Assembly: GCF_009733865.1 (NCBI RefSeq)
Contig: NZ_WOFB01000019.1
Location: 62,001-126,000 of the forward strand
Direction of reading: 5' to 3'
Length of the DNA stretch: 64,000 nucleotides
From: Oceanobacillus salinisoli
GTDB lineage: Bacteria; Bacillota; Bacilli; Bacillales; Amphibacillaceae
Shown here one piece after another: positions 9,166 through 17,844 of the stretch. The notes under the pieces were generated by a model. That model was not told where the DNA came from. It did no database searches and worked only from the letters and a program-made list of their open reading frames with translations. The translations under genes were made by a program, and so were the position numbers. Positions within the stretch are counted from its first letter, which is position 1. Each line of letters opens with the position of its first letter.

Positions 9166-9591
9166 CTAATACGTACTATAAATAGCATCACACTCTTCTC
9201 CAGTAGGTTCATAAAAGCAGTGAAGCTTGTAACGGCCCACATGAGGCTGGTCATACCAGGTTGGTGGGCAGTCTCCAGGTGGCCTAAAATACCATAAACT
9301 ATATTTGGCAGGCCATAAACGTGCCCCTTTAATTGCTCGTCGTGCTAATCTCTTTTCGCTCTCTCTTGCTCTTTGATAAAAGTAGCCATGGGTAACCGCT
9401 TCAAAGGCATGTGGCTGAAAAACCATTTGTTCAATGGTACGAACATCTTCAAAATCAGAACAATTTACCCTTACCCTGTTAATCCCAACATTTCCTACCA
9501 TCAGCATCCCTTGCTTCCCTTCACCTTCCGCTTCCGCTCTGAGCAGTCTTGCCATAAGATCCACATCAGCTTCGTTATAATGTACTACCAC
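9166..9591 (-). CDS. cwlJ: Spore cortex-lytic hydrolase CwlJ
   Basis: A 141-residue protein consisting only of the SleB/CwlJ hydrolase domain; B. subtilis CwlJ is of nearly identical length. The catalytic glutamate is expected in 'LLRAEAEGEGKQGMLMVGNVGINR' (Glu about 20). Further family marks are 'VFQPHAFEAVTHGYF' and 'WPAKYSLWYFRPPGDCPPTW'. There is no signal peptide, as is normal for CwlJ, which is placed in the coat layers. It degrades spectinimine-lactam cortex peptidoglycan during germination and is activated by Ca-dipicolinate. The gene for its partner GerQ, adjacent in B. subtilis, is not present on either side here. Confidence 0.92.
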   Translation of the reverse strand: MVVHYNEADVDLMARLLRAEAEGEGKQGMLMVGNVGINRVRVNCSDFEDVRTIEQMVFQPHAFEAVTHGYFYQRARESEKRLARRAIKGARLWPAKYSLWYFRPPGDCPPTWYDQPHVGRYKLHCFYEPTGEECDAIYSTY

Positions 9592-9967
9592 TCATTTCCC
9601 CTCCGATACATCTTTTTACCAACCCTATATACTAGTTCGTTTTGAGTTGTGATGATTTTAAAAAATGGTTGAAAGGCTTAAAAAAACTCTGCATTAGCCT
9701 CTTATCCCTACTGTTTACAGTATGCAGAAGTAGATAAAAAATTGAATGCTATAAAGAGAATCTTCAATAAGTTGGAGTTTTTTCATTGCCCACTGATTGT
9801 TAGATGAAGAATAGGGAGTTTACTTACTGCGTTCCCACTTAACATTCTTGAAAAATCTGGAATTCTTAAAGCGGGGGTCTTACAGCCAGTTAATTACGTG
9901 ATAAATGGAATTACTGTTTATAGTAATAAAATTATGTTGTATTTTTCTATTTAATTACGTTAAATTG
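9592..9967. other. Intergenic region without gene
   Basis: About 375 bases between cwlJ and the IS605-type element. No credible reading frame is seen. A stretch at 9771-9900 (CCCACTGATTG..., TGCGTTCCCA, CTTGAA, GCGGGGGTCTTACAG) loosely resembles the element at 54552-54681 and may be a decayed IS200/IS605 end; this is weak. Confidence 0.4.
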
Positions 9968-11392
9968 AACTCCCCACCACTTATCGATCCTAAGGTCTGA
10001 TTGAAGTGGGGGATTCCTAAGAACACCAGCGTAACCGCCAGTTATGGATTAGGCTAACCCCACAGTCCCTGCGGTTAGAAGTCTTAGAGCCTCATTTCTA
10101 AGATTTAATCCTGCGTTTATATCTCTTTGGTGATGGGCTCCGCATACACAGGTCCACTCTCGCAATTTTAGATCTTTAACGTCTTTGTTTTTATATCCAC
10201 AGCTCGAACAAAGCTGTGAACTAGGAAACGTTTTACTTACTTCCACGACTGTTTTGCCGTACCATTCCGCTTTGTATTTCAACATCGTCTTGAATTGATA
10301 CCATGACACATCAGCGATGGATTTCGCATTGTTCTTATTTTTCATCATATGAGATACTTGCAGACTCTCGATTCCGATGACATCGTGGTTTTTGATGATG
10401 TCGGTAGAGGTTTTATGCAAGAAATCTGTACGCTTGCTTTCGATCTTTTCATGAATTCGAGCAACTTTTACCCGTTGCTTCTTCCAGTTACTAGATCCAA
10501 TCACACGTCTTGAAAGGATTCGTTGAGCTTTCATTAGTTTTTGCTCTAAGGACTTAAAATAGCGATGGTTTGGATACTTCATTCCATCCGAAAGAATAGC
10601 AAAGTCCTTCAGCCCTAAATCAACACCTATACTGCTATTTGTTTTTGGTAGTTCAGATACTTCTGTTTCCGTAAGAACAGATACAAAGTATTTGCCACTA
10701 GGATTTCGTCTTATCGTTGCATTCATAATTTGTCCATCTACTTCACGACTTTTTGCAAACCGAACAAGACCGAGTTTCGGTAGTTTAATATGGTGATCAA
10801 GAACAGCGATATTCCCATTGGTTTGTTTCGTGGTATAGGATTGCACCTTGTTTTTTTTGCTTTTAAAAAAGGGCATTTTGTTTTGTTTCCTGTAATAGCG
10901 TTGGTAAGCATCGGCTAGATTTTCAACGGACTTTTGAAGGGTAATGCTGTCTACTTCCTTTAGGAATGGATAGTGTTCTTTCAACTGCCTAACAGCCTTA
11001 ACTGAATCATATTTATTGAAAAACTCACCCTTCCAATTGTTGGCAGCTGTCCGTTTTGTTTCATTTCTTCAGCGATATACCAGTAAGCATCCTTTTGTTT
11101 CTGCTTAGCGAGGAAGTAATTAAATACAAATCTCGAACAGCCAATGGTTTTATTTATGAGTTCGATTTGTTTTTGATTAGGATAGATACGAAACTTAAAC
11201 GCCTTTTTTACCAACATGAAATCACCTCACCAATTAGGAACGTTTGTTCTCATTGTAACATAATGAGGGAGTTTTTGGCTATCGCCAACAGCCATTCATC
11301 TCCCCCTTATCGTTGGGATCATGCCCTTCTCACGATGGAAGAGGGAGTCTTCTGGCTGAGAATGATAATATAAAACTTCAATCAGTGCATTT
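9968..11392 (-). mobile_element. IS605/IS1341-type insertion element, tnpB only
   Basis: A tnpB gene with no tnpA partner. Its 3' flank on the minus strand contains the hairpin-rich right end (CCCCCACTTCAATC ... GTGGTGGGGAGTTC, 9972-10010), typical of IS200/IS605-group ends. This region normally also encodes the TnpB guide (omega/reRNA) scaffold. The left end is set near 11377-11392 (ACTTCAATCAGTG) after 160 non-coding bases that include a promoter-like TACAATGAG upstream of tnpB. Exact ends are estimates because this group makes no target duplication. Confidence 0.7.
10049..11217 (-). pseudogene. tnpB: TnpB RNA-guided nuclease/transposon protein, frameshifted
   Basis: The N-terminal piece (11217 to 10981, MLVKKAFKFRIYPNQKQ) shifts frame near 11037-11042. 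One missing base in CCAACAATTGG turns the expected 'QLPTNWKGEFF' into '[10 protein letters not shown]' and then a stop. The correct frame resumes as '[19 protein letters not shown]' and continues for 311 residues to 10049. That part keeps the RuvC residues ([19 protein letters not shown]) and the zinc ribbon CSSCGYKN...CVCG. Apart from the single-base loss the protein looks complete at about 390 residues. Either the gene is recently inactivated, it uses frameshifting, or the base is a sequencing error. Confidence 0.85.
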
Positions 11393-11544
11393 GCTTGTTA
11401 CCCAGAGAATGTGATAGTTTTTCTTATACTTTGACATTAAAATTTTAGCTACTTCGGATCCTCTTCCTGGCTAAAATTTTATACTTTCCTAAAATGTAAT
11501 GTGGTCGGTACTACTTAAAAAAAAGAAGAGTGAAGTGAGAATTT

Positions 11545-12244
11545 ATGAAGAAAAAGTCTTTAATATACGAAATAGTTCTTGTATCACTAGCTTTTATTTC
11601 TGTATTTTTAATGGATACAACGAATAAGTCATTATTAGTTCTGGATAGAATTGTCTGGTTTTTACTGTTTATAGATGTAGTGATTAGACTTTTTAAAAGC
11701 AAAAGTAAGTGGGATTATATGATGAAAAATCCATATGATATTATAGCAGCAATTCCACTAGACAGTATCTTTCATACTGCAAGGATAGTAAGGCTTTCGA
11801 TTACTTCGATTTATTTCTGCAACTAATCTTCTTCAGCCTATACGAAACATTATCAACACAAATGGTCTTAACAAAGTATTATCTTTATCCATTTTTCTTC
11901 TAATTGGCTCCTCCATCTTAGTCACATATTTCGAACCAAATATAGACAACTATGCAGATGGATTATGGTGGTCAATTGTTACGACAACGACTGTAGGATA
12001 TGGTGACATTTCACCAGACTCAGCAGTAGGGAGAATAATTGCCATTATATTAATGATTGTTGGAATCGGATTAATTGGTATGTTAACAAGTTCTATAACT
12101 ACGTATTTTGTAAAGGGCAATAAAGAAGTTAATTCAACTATCGAATTCATTAAATCCGAATTGGATCGATATGACGAACTTACCTCAAATGAAAAAAATA
12201 GATTAATGCTGTTATTAAACGACCTTAACCAAAATAAAAAATAG
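11545..12244 (+). pseudogene. Potassium channel family protein, frameshifted
   Basis: The first part (11545-11826) encodes 'LIYEIVLVSLAFISVFLM', 'RIVWFLLFIDVVIRLF' and 'PYDIIAAIPLDSIF', then reads out of frame after CTTTCGATTAC at about 11795. Removing one T restores 'VRLRLLRFISATNLLQPIRNII' in the next frame. That frame runs on to 12244 with the pore helix and selectivity filter 'WWSIVTTTTVGYGDISP' and an inner helix 'GRIIAIILMIVGIGLIGML'. The layout is a voltage-sensor-like four-helix part plus a two-helix pore, about 230 residues in total, ending in a short charged tail. A single-base insertion is the simplest explanation; sequencing error is possible. Confidence 0.85.
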
Positions 12245-12627
12245 GGTTGTTCTGTTAAGGTAGTAGGCTTACTCTCTTCCATAAAGGGTAACTCCCCACT
12301 TCAATATTACTTTTACTATAGTGAGAAGACAGCCCTTAAACAGCTGATTCTGAAGCTAAGAAACATGGACAAGATGATCTATTTGTATTTTCCATCGGCA
12401 GATGCGGAGGAAAAATGGACACGGTAAAATTTCCTGATATACACCCGGAAGCATGGGGACGATTCTCTTGCTTTCTTTTACTTATATTCAATTCACAAGT
12501 TCCTCATTAATGAATAACAATTGATCCTTAATATTTTGACTAAAAGTAGCTATTCCCCCTATACAACTCCAGTAAATCTAAATCAATCACTAATTCAAAT
12601 GAAATTACAAAAGAATAAACTTTCTGC
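12245..12627. other. Intergenic region with unassigned coding debris
   Basis: Between the channel gene and the queuosine promoter. The plus strand at about 12340-12460 has an open stretch reading 'SEAKKHGQDDLFVFSIGRCG' and onward that looks protein-like. It has no start signal, and I cannot assign it to a family. Nothing else was found. Confidence 0.35.
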
Positions 12628-12633
12628 TATAAT
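12605..12633 (+). promoter_or_regulatory. Promoter of queuosine operon
   Basis: TTACAA at 12605-12610 and TATAAT at 12628-12633 are separated by 17 bases, and lie about 35 bases upstream of the preQ1 aptamer. Confidence 0.6.
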
Positions 12634-12673
12634 ACAAAGTGAATAAACTAAATAAAAGTCTGCAAATTGCAGG

Positions 12674-12709
12674 AGAGGTTCTAGCTACACCCTCTATAAA
12701 AAACTAAGG
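12674..12709 (+). ncRNA. preQ1-I riboswitch aptamer
   Basis: The stem AGAGG/CCTCT encloses the loop TTCTAGCTACA, and the A-rich tail ATAAAAAACTAAGG follows, which forms the H-type pseudoknot. This is the standard class I preQ1 aptamer arrangement. It precedes queD-queE, both enzymes of preQ1 synthesis, so end-product repression is expected. Confidence 0.92.
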
Positions 12710-12711
12710 AT

Positions 12712-12744
12712 GGAACTGTACTCTCCTTGGGGTACGGTTTTTTT
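12712..12744 (+). terminator. Riboswitch-controlled terminator
   Basis: GGAACTGTAC pairs with GTACGGTT, followed by a run of seven T. It lies immediately 3' of the preQ1 aptamer, so ligand binding should favour this terminator and stop transcription before queD. Confidence 0.85.
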
Positions 12745-12791
12745 ATTTGGGTGAGTAGGATTCTCTTTTTCTAAATGGAAGGAGAATACTG

Positions 12792-13259
12792 ATGAATGAA
12801 TTTACCATTGTGGAAAACTTACAAAAAATGGGCAAGGATATTGAACATCATGAATTAAAATACCATAAGAAACGTGTACTGGTAAGTAAAGAATTCACAT
12901 TTGATGCAGCCCATCACCTTCACTGCTACGAAGGAAAATGCAAAAATTTACATGGACATACGTACAAAGTCATCTTTGGTATCAGCGGTTACCTGGATGA
13001 GATTGGAATGGCCATTGACTTTGGTGAAATTAAAAATATTTGGAAGAAGCAAATGGAAGTCTATCTCGACCATCGTTATTTGAATGATACCCTTCCCAAC
13101 ATGAACACGACTGCTGAGAATATGGTTGTTTGGCTCTATGAAAAGATGGAGCAGGCACTCCGCAATCAGCCAAATGAATGCCGAGTAGAATTTGTCAAAC
13201 TGTATGAAACACCAACAAGCTTCGCTGAAGCAAGACGGGAGTGGATGATAAATGAATAA
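12792..13259 (+). CDS. queD: 6-carboxy-5,6,7,8-tetrahydropterin synthase QueD
   Basis: A 155-residue protein starting at ATG 12792 behind GGAAGGAGA. It makes 6-carboxytetrahydropterin from dihydroneopterin triphosphate in the queuosine precursor pathway. The PTPS/QueD fold is marked by the zinc-site histidines in 'FDAAHHLHCYEGKCKNLHGHTYKV', with the catalytic Cys in the same stretch, and by 'DHRYLNDTLPNMNTTAENM' and 'VKLYETPTSFAEA'. It overlaps queE by 8 bases. The preQ1 riboswitch upstream confirms the pathway. About 25 extra N-terminal residues precede the core. Confidence 0.93.
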   Translation: MNEFTIVENLQKMGKDIEHHELKYHKKRVLVSKEFTFDAAHHLHCYEGKCKNLHGHTYKVIFGISGYLDEIGMAIDFGEIKNIWKKQMEVYLDHRYLNDTLPNMNTTAENMVVWLYEKMEQALRNQPNECRVEFVKLYETPTSFAEARREWMINE

Positions 13260-13980
13260 GTTTCCCGTACTTGAAATCTTTGGACCAACGATTCAAGGTG
13301 AAGGGATGGTCGTCGGCCGAAAAACGATGTTTGTGAGAACAGCTGGATGTGATTACAGATGCTCCTGGTGCGATTCCGCCTTTACGTGGGACGGCAGTGC
13401 TAAAGAAGAAATCGAAAGGCTAACAGCGAGCCAAATTATTACAAGGCTCAAACAAACTGGAGGAGACCATTTTGATCATGTTACCATCTCAGGTGGAAAC
13501 CCAGCCCTTTTAACGAATTTAACTGAATTAGTGGAAGCCTTACATGAATTAGATATTGAGGTAGCACTTGAAACCCAAGGAAGCCGCTGGCAGGAATGGT
13601 TCCTTCTGATTGACGACTTAACGATTTCTCCCAAACCGCCAAGCTCAAAAATGAACACCAATTGGGAGATTCTTGATTATATAATTACAACATTAAAGAA
13701 GCATGACCGACTTCAAAACACCAGTTTAAAAATTGTTATTTTTAATGAGGAGGATTTAACATATGCAGAAAAAGTTCATCACCGGTATCCAGAAGTCCCT
13801 TTCTTCCTCCAGGTCGGAAATGATGATTTAGAGGAAAACGACGCATCGAATCTTGCTCAAAACCTTTTAAATAAATATGAATGGCTTATAGAGAAAGTAG
13901 TTGCGTCGACTACACTTAATCACGTCCGTGTCCTTCCCCAAGTTCACGCCCTGATTTGGGGCAACAAACGCGGCGTCTAG
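13252..13980 (+). CDS. queE: 7-carboxy-7-deazaguanine synthase QueE
   Basis: A 242-residue radical SAM enzyme that ring-contracts 6-carboxytetrahydropterin to 7-carboxy-7-deazaguanine. The [4Fe-4S]/SAM cluster motif CxxxCxxC is present as CDYRCSWC (about residues 33-40). 'PTIQGEGMVVGRKTMFVRTAGC' in front, 'TISGGNPAL' and 'ETQGS' are family marks. Its ATG overlaps the end of queD, so the two are coupled. queC and queF, which join these genes in many bacilli, are absent here and must lie elsewhere if preQ1 is made de novo. Confidence 0.93.
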   Translation: MNKFPVLEIFGPTIQGEGMVVGRKTMFVRTAGCDYRCSWCDSAFTWDGSAKEEIERLTASQIITRLKQTGGDHFDHVTISGGNPALLTNLTELVEALHELDIEVALETQGSRWQEWFLLIDDLTISPKPPSSKMNTNWEILDYIITTLKKHDRLQNTSLKIVIFNEEDLTYAEKVHHRYPEVPFFLQVGNDDLEENDASNLAQNLLNKYEWLIEKVVASTTLNHVRVLPQVHALIWGNKRGV

Positions 13981-13988
13981 ATGGTTCA

Positions 13989-14011
13989 CTGTCACTTCCC
14001 GAAATTTGTCG
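13989..14011. repeat. Interspersed repeat, copy 3 (5'-truncated)
   Basis: CTGTCACTTCCCG plus AAATTTGTCG, identical over 23 bases to the copy at 8463 but lacking its first five bases. It lies directly after the queE stop. Confidence 0.75.
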
Positions 14012-14013
14012 AA

Positions 14014-14054
14014 TAAAAACAGCCTCCCTCTGACTAGTGGGAAGGCTGTTTTTA
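14014..14054. terminator. Bidirectional terminator between queE and the OYE gene
   Basis: AAAAACAGCCTCCC and GGGAAGGCTGTTTTT form a hairpin with A-run and T-run on its two sides. It lies between convergent genes. Confidence 0.85.
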
Positions 14055-14079
14055 TAGTTATCGCTCATTTTAAAATCCC

Positions 14080-15213
14080 TTATTTTACTCCTGGGAACCA
14101 TCCTGGCACAAATGTAATGACGTTCCAGAATGCATCTGGTATATCTAACGCATCTTTACCGTCTAGATCTAATGTCGTTTGTATGTCTGATTCATTACCA
14201 TCTTTAATTTTTTGCACCCATTCTGGATCAATAATTAACTCTCTTCCCAGTGCTAAACATTCTACCCCTGTTTTCAGAGCGGCTTCTGCATCGTCCGCCG
14301 TATAAATGGAACCTACTCCAATTAATAGGACACGTTTATGAATCTTCTCAAGCAGCAAATCCACACGTGTTCTTGTCGTATCTGCTCCCCTTCTTGCTTT
14401 CGACCAGAAGTCCTGCAAAGAGACATGCAAATAATCAAGACCTTTATCTGCCAATACATCTACTAACTCTAACGTATCCCCCATTGTAATTCCTGGTGTT
14501 TCCGGCTCTTCCGGAGAAAAACGGTAACCCACGATGAACGGATTTTTTGCATATTCCTTCACTACATGCTGAACTTTATCTACAACTGCTAACGGGAATG
14601 TCATGCGCTTTTCCAAATCTCCGCCAAATTGATCTTCACGGCGGTTGGAATGTGGAGAGAAAAATTGCTGAATGAGATAGCCATTTGCTCCGTGGATTTC
14701 CACCCCATCAAATCCGGCTTGGATCGCTCGACGGGTTGCCTCTCCAAATGCTACAATAATTTCTTCAGACTCTGTAACGGTTAATTCTCTGGGCACGACT
14801 CCAGATGTCTCGCCTCGTTCGGCGGGGATATTACTTGGTGCAACGACATCACCATTAGGAACGAGTTCAGGTGGGGCCATTCTTCCAGCGTGAAAGATTT
14901 GCAAAATCGCTTTCGCTCCCTGACTTTTAATTCCATCAGCCAGTTTGGTTAAGCCTGGTATCTGTTCATCCTGGTAACAACCAATTTCACCTTTGAATCC
15001 CTTCCCACCCGGTGTGATATTAGCCACAGCTGTAATAACAGCACCGACCCCTTTAGAACGACGAATATAATAGTTAATTTCCTCATCTGTCACCGTACCA
15101 TCAACTGGATTGGAAGAAAAATTCGTCATCGGTGCCATCATAATTCTATTTTTCAGCTCAACTCCACTTGGTAATAGTTGAGACTCAAATAAAACAGCGT
15201 ATTTGTTGTTCAT
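14080..15213 (-). CDS. NADH-dependent flavin oxidoreductase (old yellow enzyme family, YqiG-like)
   Basis: A 377-residue FMN-dependent TIM-barrel protein. Family motifs in order are 'LKNRIMMAPMTNFSSNPVDGTVTDEEINYY', 'KAILQIFHAGRMA', 'AIQAGFDGVEIHGANGYLIQQFFSPHSNRREDQFGG', 'GYRFSPEEPETPGIT' and 'LIGVGSIYTADDAEAALKTGVECLALGRELI'. The His-Gly-Ala-Asn active-site segment is intact. B. subtilis YqiG has a similar length. Such enzymes reduce activated C=C bonds (enones), and the natural substrate is unknown. It stands alone, ending at a shared terminator with queE. Confidence 0.9.
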   Translation of the reverse strand: MNNKYAVLFESQLLPSGVELKNRIMMAPMTNFSSNPVDGTVTDEEINYYIRRSKGVGAVITAVANITPGGKGFKGEIGCYQDEQIPGLTKLADGIKSQGAKAILQIFHAGRMAPPELVPNGDVVAPSNIPAERGETSGVVPRELTVTESEEIIVAFGEATRRAIQAGFDGVEIHGANGYLIQQFFSPHSNRREDQFGGDLEKRMTFPLAVVDKVQHVVKEYAKNPFIVGYRFSPEEPETPGITMGDTLELVDVLADKGLDYLHVSLQDFWSKARRGADTTRTRVDLLLEKIHKRVLLIGVGSIYTADDAEAALKTGVECLALGRELIIDPEWVQKIKDGNESDIQTTLDLDGKDALDIPDAFWNVITFVPGWFPGVK

Positions 15214-15931
15214 ATTTATCCCCCTCTAAAGTCATATCATTGCATTTAGTTATTTTCTCATATTTTCGTTATGGAGAAAAACTACTAGCTTCAAGGAATA
15301 TAACACAGAATAGCCCCTCCCCTCCAATCCATGAGATTTATTTTTAGAAAAACTCGCATTCGCTCGTCTGTTAATGAACTGTTTTCTTATACTCAGGACA
15401 TTAAAGAGGTGTCATAATATCTTTAACGGAAATTCACCGTTTTTGACTGAAAACGATACTTGGAAATTCGACTTTGTACATAAATGGAATAAACCTAACT
15501 CTCTTTCTATAGAGGAATTTACATGAAGAAGAGGAAAAATTTCACCAGACATTTACCGAACGACAACAACAGAAAATTTCCTCAGATCCACTTAGATATG
15601 ATCAATTATCATTATTTGATCATTCATTAACCGAACCAAAGCGTGGAAAGACTAAACCTAAACAAAAAAAGAGCGAATAAGAAAGCAAAACGGTAGTAAG
15701 CCAAAAACGGACAGAAAAAGAATTGAAAAAAAGAAATGATATACATGGATGCTAGTGGGACAATGTACTAGCACTTGTCCCAACTAAAATTTAGAACCAG
15801 TATATTTTCCCTCGTAACTATATTTAGGGGATTTTTTCAGTTGTTATGTACTTTCTATATTTTCCAACTACTATCCAATAAAAAAGTGGTATTAGCATGA
15901 AAACTAATATCACTTTTTCATAAAGTTACGG
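15214..15931. other. Intergenic region with repeat and coding debris
   Basis: About 720 bases. It contains a partial copy (15411-15449) of the TATCTTTAACG repeat family. Behind it is plus-strand debris such as 'TENDTWKFDFVHKWNKP' and, in another frame, 'DPLRYDQLSLFDHSL', ending at a TAA near 15680. I do not recognise the parent gene; a dead mobile-element gene is likely but unproven. Confidence 0.45.
15411..15449. repeat. TATCTTTAACG repeat family, partial copy
   Basis: ATAATATCTTTAACGG, then TTCACCGTTTTTGACTG. It is related to the full copies at 39798-39860 and 49702-49762, but the GGATTGCGTTAGCAAAATG half is missing. Confidence 0.55.
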
Positions 15932-16606
15932 TTAATAACGATACACATTCCCACTCTCCAAAATATGCCAACCGTTCGATGATTTGCCAATTACCAGATT
16001 TATTCTCCAACCTTCCTGACATAAATCAGAAATTTCCTTTGTAACTACAACTGGACCTATCATGTCAGTACCAAAATCATCTTCCAGCCATAACTTCCCT
16101 TTCTCAATCTTTCTCACTAGAAAGGAGCTATCCATAACACTTTCGTATGATAATCACGGAGTGTTTCGAGCATGATTAAAAATTAGTTCAGCAAGCTTTT
16201 CCACTTTCGGAAGATCTTTTACTTCTTGAAAATAATCTTGATAATCATCATTGCTAAAGCCTTTTTCCGTCATCCATTTTGAAAGCCTCTTCATCACACG
16301 AACGGCATTCTCCATTAGTGATTCAGACGCCATTACTTTACGTATCATAAAATAGTCCAAAAACTCACTCATTTGATATCCGGTCAATTCTTCCTGGCCA
16401 AATATCTGCGTAAAACACGCTTCATCCTTTTCAAATTGCTCTTCCCACTTCTTGTGTTTTTCATTATCTAAGGATAAATATCCATATCCATTTAGATAAT
16501 CTTTAAAAAGAAAAACTATGTCTTCATAATCACGAAATGTCCTATCCTTCAATCTCATTTTCTGTTGTTCTAAAAATTCATCTAAAATAGTATCGATATT
16601 TTTCAA
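15932..16606 (-). pseudogene. Hypothetical protein split by one in-frame TGA codon
   Basis: Two open stretches (16606-16154, 150 residues, and 16135-15932, 67 residues from its ATG) are in the same frame. They are separated only by a TGA at 16154-16156 and six sense codons (ARNTP*LSYESV, then MDSSFLVRKIEKGKLW). Read through, the product is about 224 residues. It has an N-terminal helical domain resembling the SAM-like core-binding domain of integrases ('FRDYEDIVFLFKDYLNGYGYLSL') and a small C-terminal beta-rich domain ('GKLWLEDDFGTDMIGPVVV'). No catalytic integrase domain is present. The function is unknown. Nonsense mutation, sequencing error, or two separate small proteins are the alternatives. 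Confidence 0.7.
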
Positions 16607-17038
16607 ACCGCTCTTCCTCCCTTAATAATCAAATGAATACTCATATTCCCGTTTATAGCAACATTCCGCACCTCGTTTAGATAAAATACCCTATTTCCTA
16701 CCTTTTCCATAACTCTTCTCTAACCAATTTTCGCCCTTTAGACGATAAAGCAACTATAAATGTTTCAGAACTATTTAGTAACCATTTTTGTACTCTTTCG
16801 CAAAAAATTTAGCGTTTCGTATCTGTGTCAATAAATAGGGTTACGTACTTGTGGCCACTTACACGTGAAGTTTCATCCATGGCACGAAAATAGGTAATTT
16901 AGCCTATTTTTTTATACAAAACTAAGAAATAGGAGCACTTACCTAAACAGGTTACAAAAACAGTCGATATAATAATAGTAAATTTTACCTTTCATCCTTT
17001 TTTAATAGCGTAATTTTATATACATAGGAGATGATATT
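16607..17038. other. Divergent intergenic region
   Basis: AT-rich spacer between the split gene and the envelope module. A perfect hairpin AAAATAGG...CCTATTTT followed by T (16887-16913) lies 125 bases before the coiled-coil gene. It could be a leader attenuator if the promoter is further upstream. TATAATAATAG at 16968 is a possible -10 without a good -35. No gene was seen. Confidence 0.4.
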
Positions 17039-17800
17039 GTGAATAAAGAATCGGAAAAGAAGCCCATGGGTTGGTTCAAAGGTGTTTTATCAAATCAAAA
17101 TCAACCGAAACCACTTAGTGAAGAGGTGCAGGATTCAACTGTATCGGTGGAAGAAAAGAAAGAGATGAACGAGGTAGAGCCTAAACAAACAGAGGGATCG
17201 AACGATAAACAGCTATTTTCCAAGGATAACCAAGACAAAGTATCGCTAGATTTAATCGTTTCTGTCGAAAACATGCTGAAGGACCGTGAATTAATTCTTT
17301 ATAAAAATAAAGGGCTTAAGGATCAATTACATACAGCCAATGATACGATTAATCGTTATAAGCATGACCAGATGAAAAAAGATCAACTTATACAAAGTAA
17401 AAATAAGGAAATTCGTGAATTAGAAACAACCCTTACAAATAAACAAATGAATTATGATCAAATTCTTGAGGACTATCAGGAGTTTCAAAGTACCTCTAAT
17501 AGTCAGTACGAGAAACTCTCAAACGACCTTGAAAAAGAAATAAATAAATACAACAAACTAAATGAAGAATCTACCAATGCGGAATACCAAAACATGTTAA
17601 AAATCAAAGAACTTGAAGAAAAAGTTAGAAACCTAGAACTAGAAAATCAGGAGTACATGGAACGATATGAAAAACTTCAAGATGAAAAAGCCGAGTTAAT
17701 GCAAAACATTAATGATTTTACTGAGCGAATGTCCTTTTCTTTCTCGCCGAAGAAAACAACTACAGATAATTCACTGAAAGCCGATAATTCATCAGAGTGA
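17039..17800 (+). CDS. Coiled-coil protein of the envelope/bactofilin module
   Basis: A 253-residue protein starting at GTG 17039 with AGGAGATGAT upstream. Residues 1-70 are hydrophilic and likely disordered (E/K/Q-rich). Residues 72-235 are almost continuous heptad-like coiled coil ('VSVENMLKDRELILYKNKGLKDQL' ... 'ELEEKVRNLELENQEYMERY'). There is no membrane segment or signal peptide, so it should be cytoplasmic. It is the first gene of four tightly spaced genes ending in a bactofilin. A scaffold or adaptor role is an inference from this context. No family was recognised. Confidence 0.8.
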   Translation: MNKESEKKPMGWFKGVLSNQNQPKPLSEEVQDSTVSVEEKKEMNEVEPKQTEGSNDKQLFSKDNQDKVSLDLIVSVENMLKDRELILYKNKGLKDQLHTANDTINRYKHDQMKKDQLIQSKNKEIRELETTLTNKQMNYDQILEDYQEFQSTSNSQYEKLSNDLEKEINKYNKLNEESTNAEYQNMLKIKELEEKVRNLELENQEYMERYEKLQDEKAELMQNINDFTERMSFSFSPKKTTTDNSLKADNSSE

Positions 17801-17844
17801 CAGAGATGACTTTTTGCAGTAACTTCTTGAGAAAGGAGACAACC

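Noticed and set aside
16154-16606. A phage integrase
   Set aside because: Only a SAM-like helical domain is suggested; the tyrosine recombinase catalytic domain is absent even when the TGA is read through.
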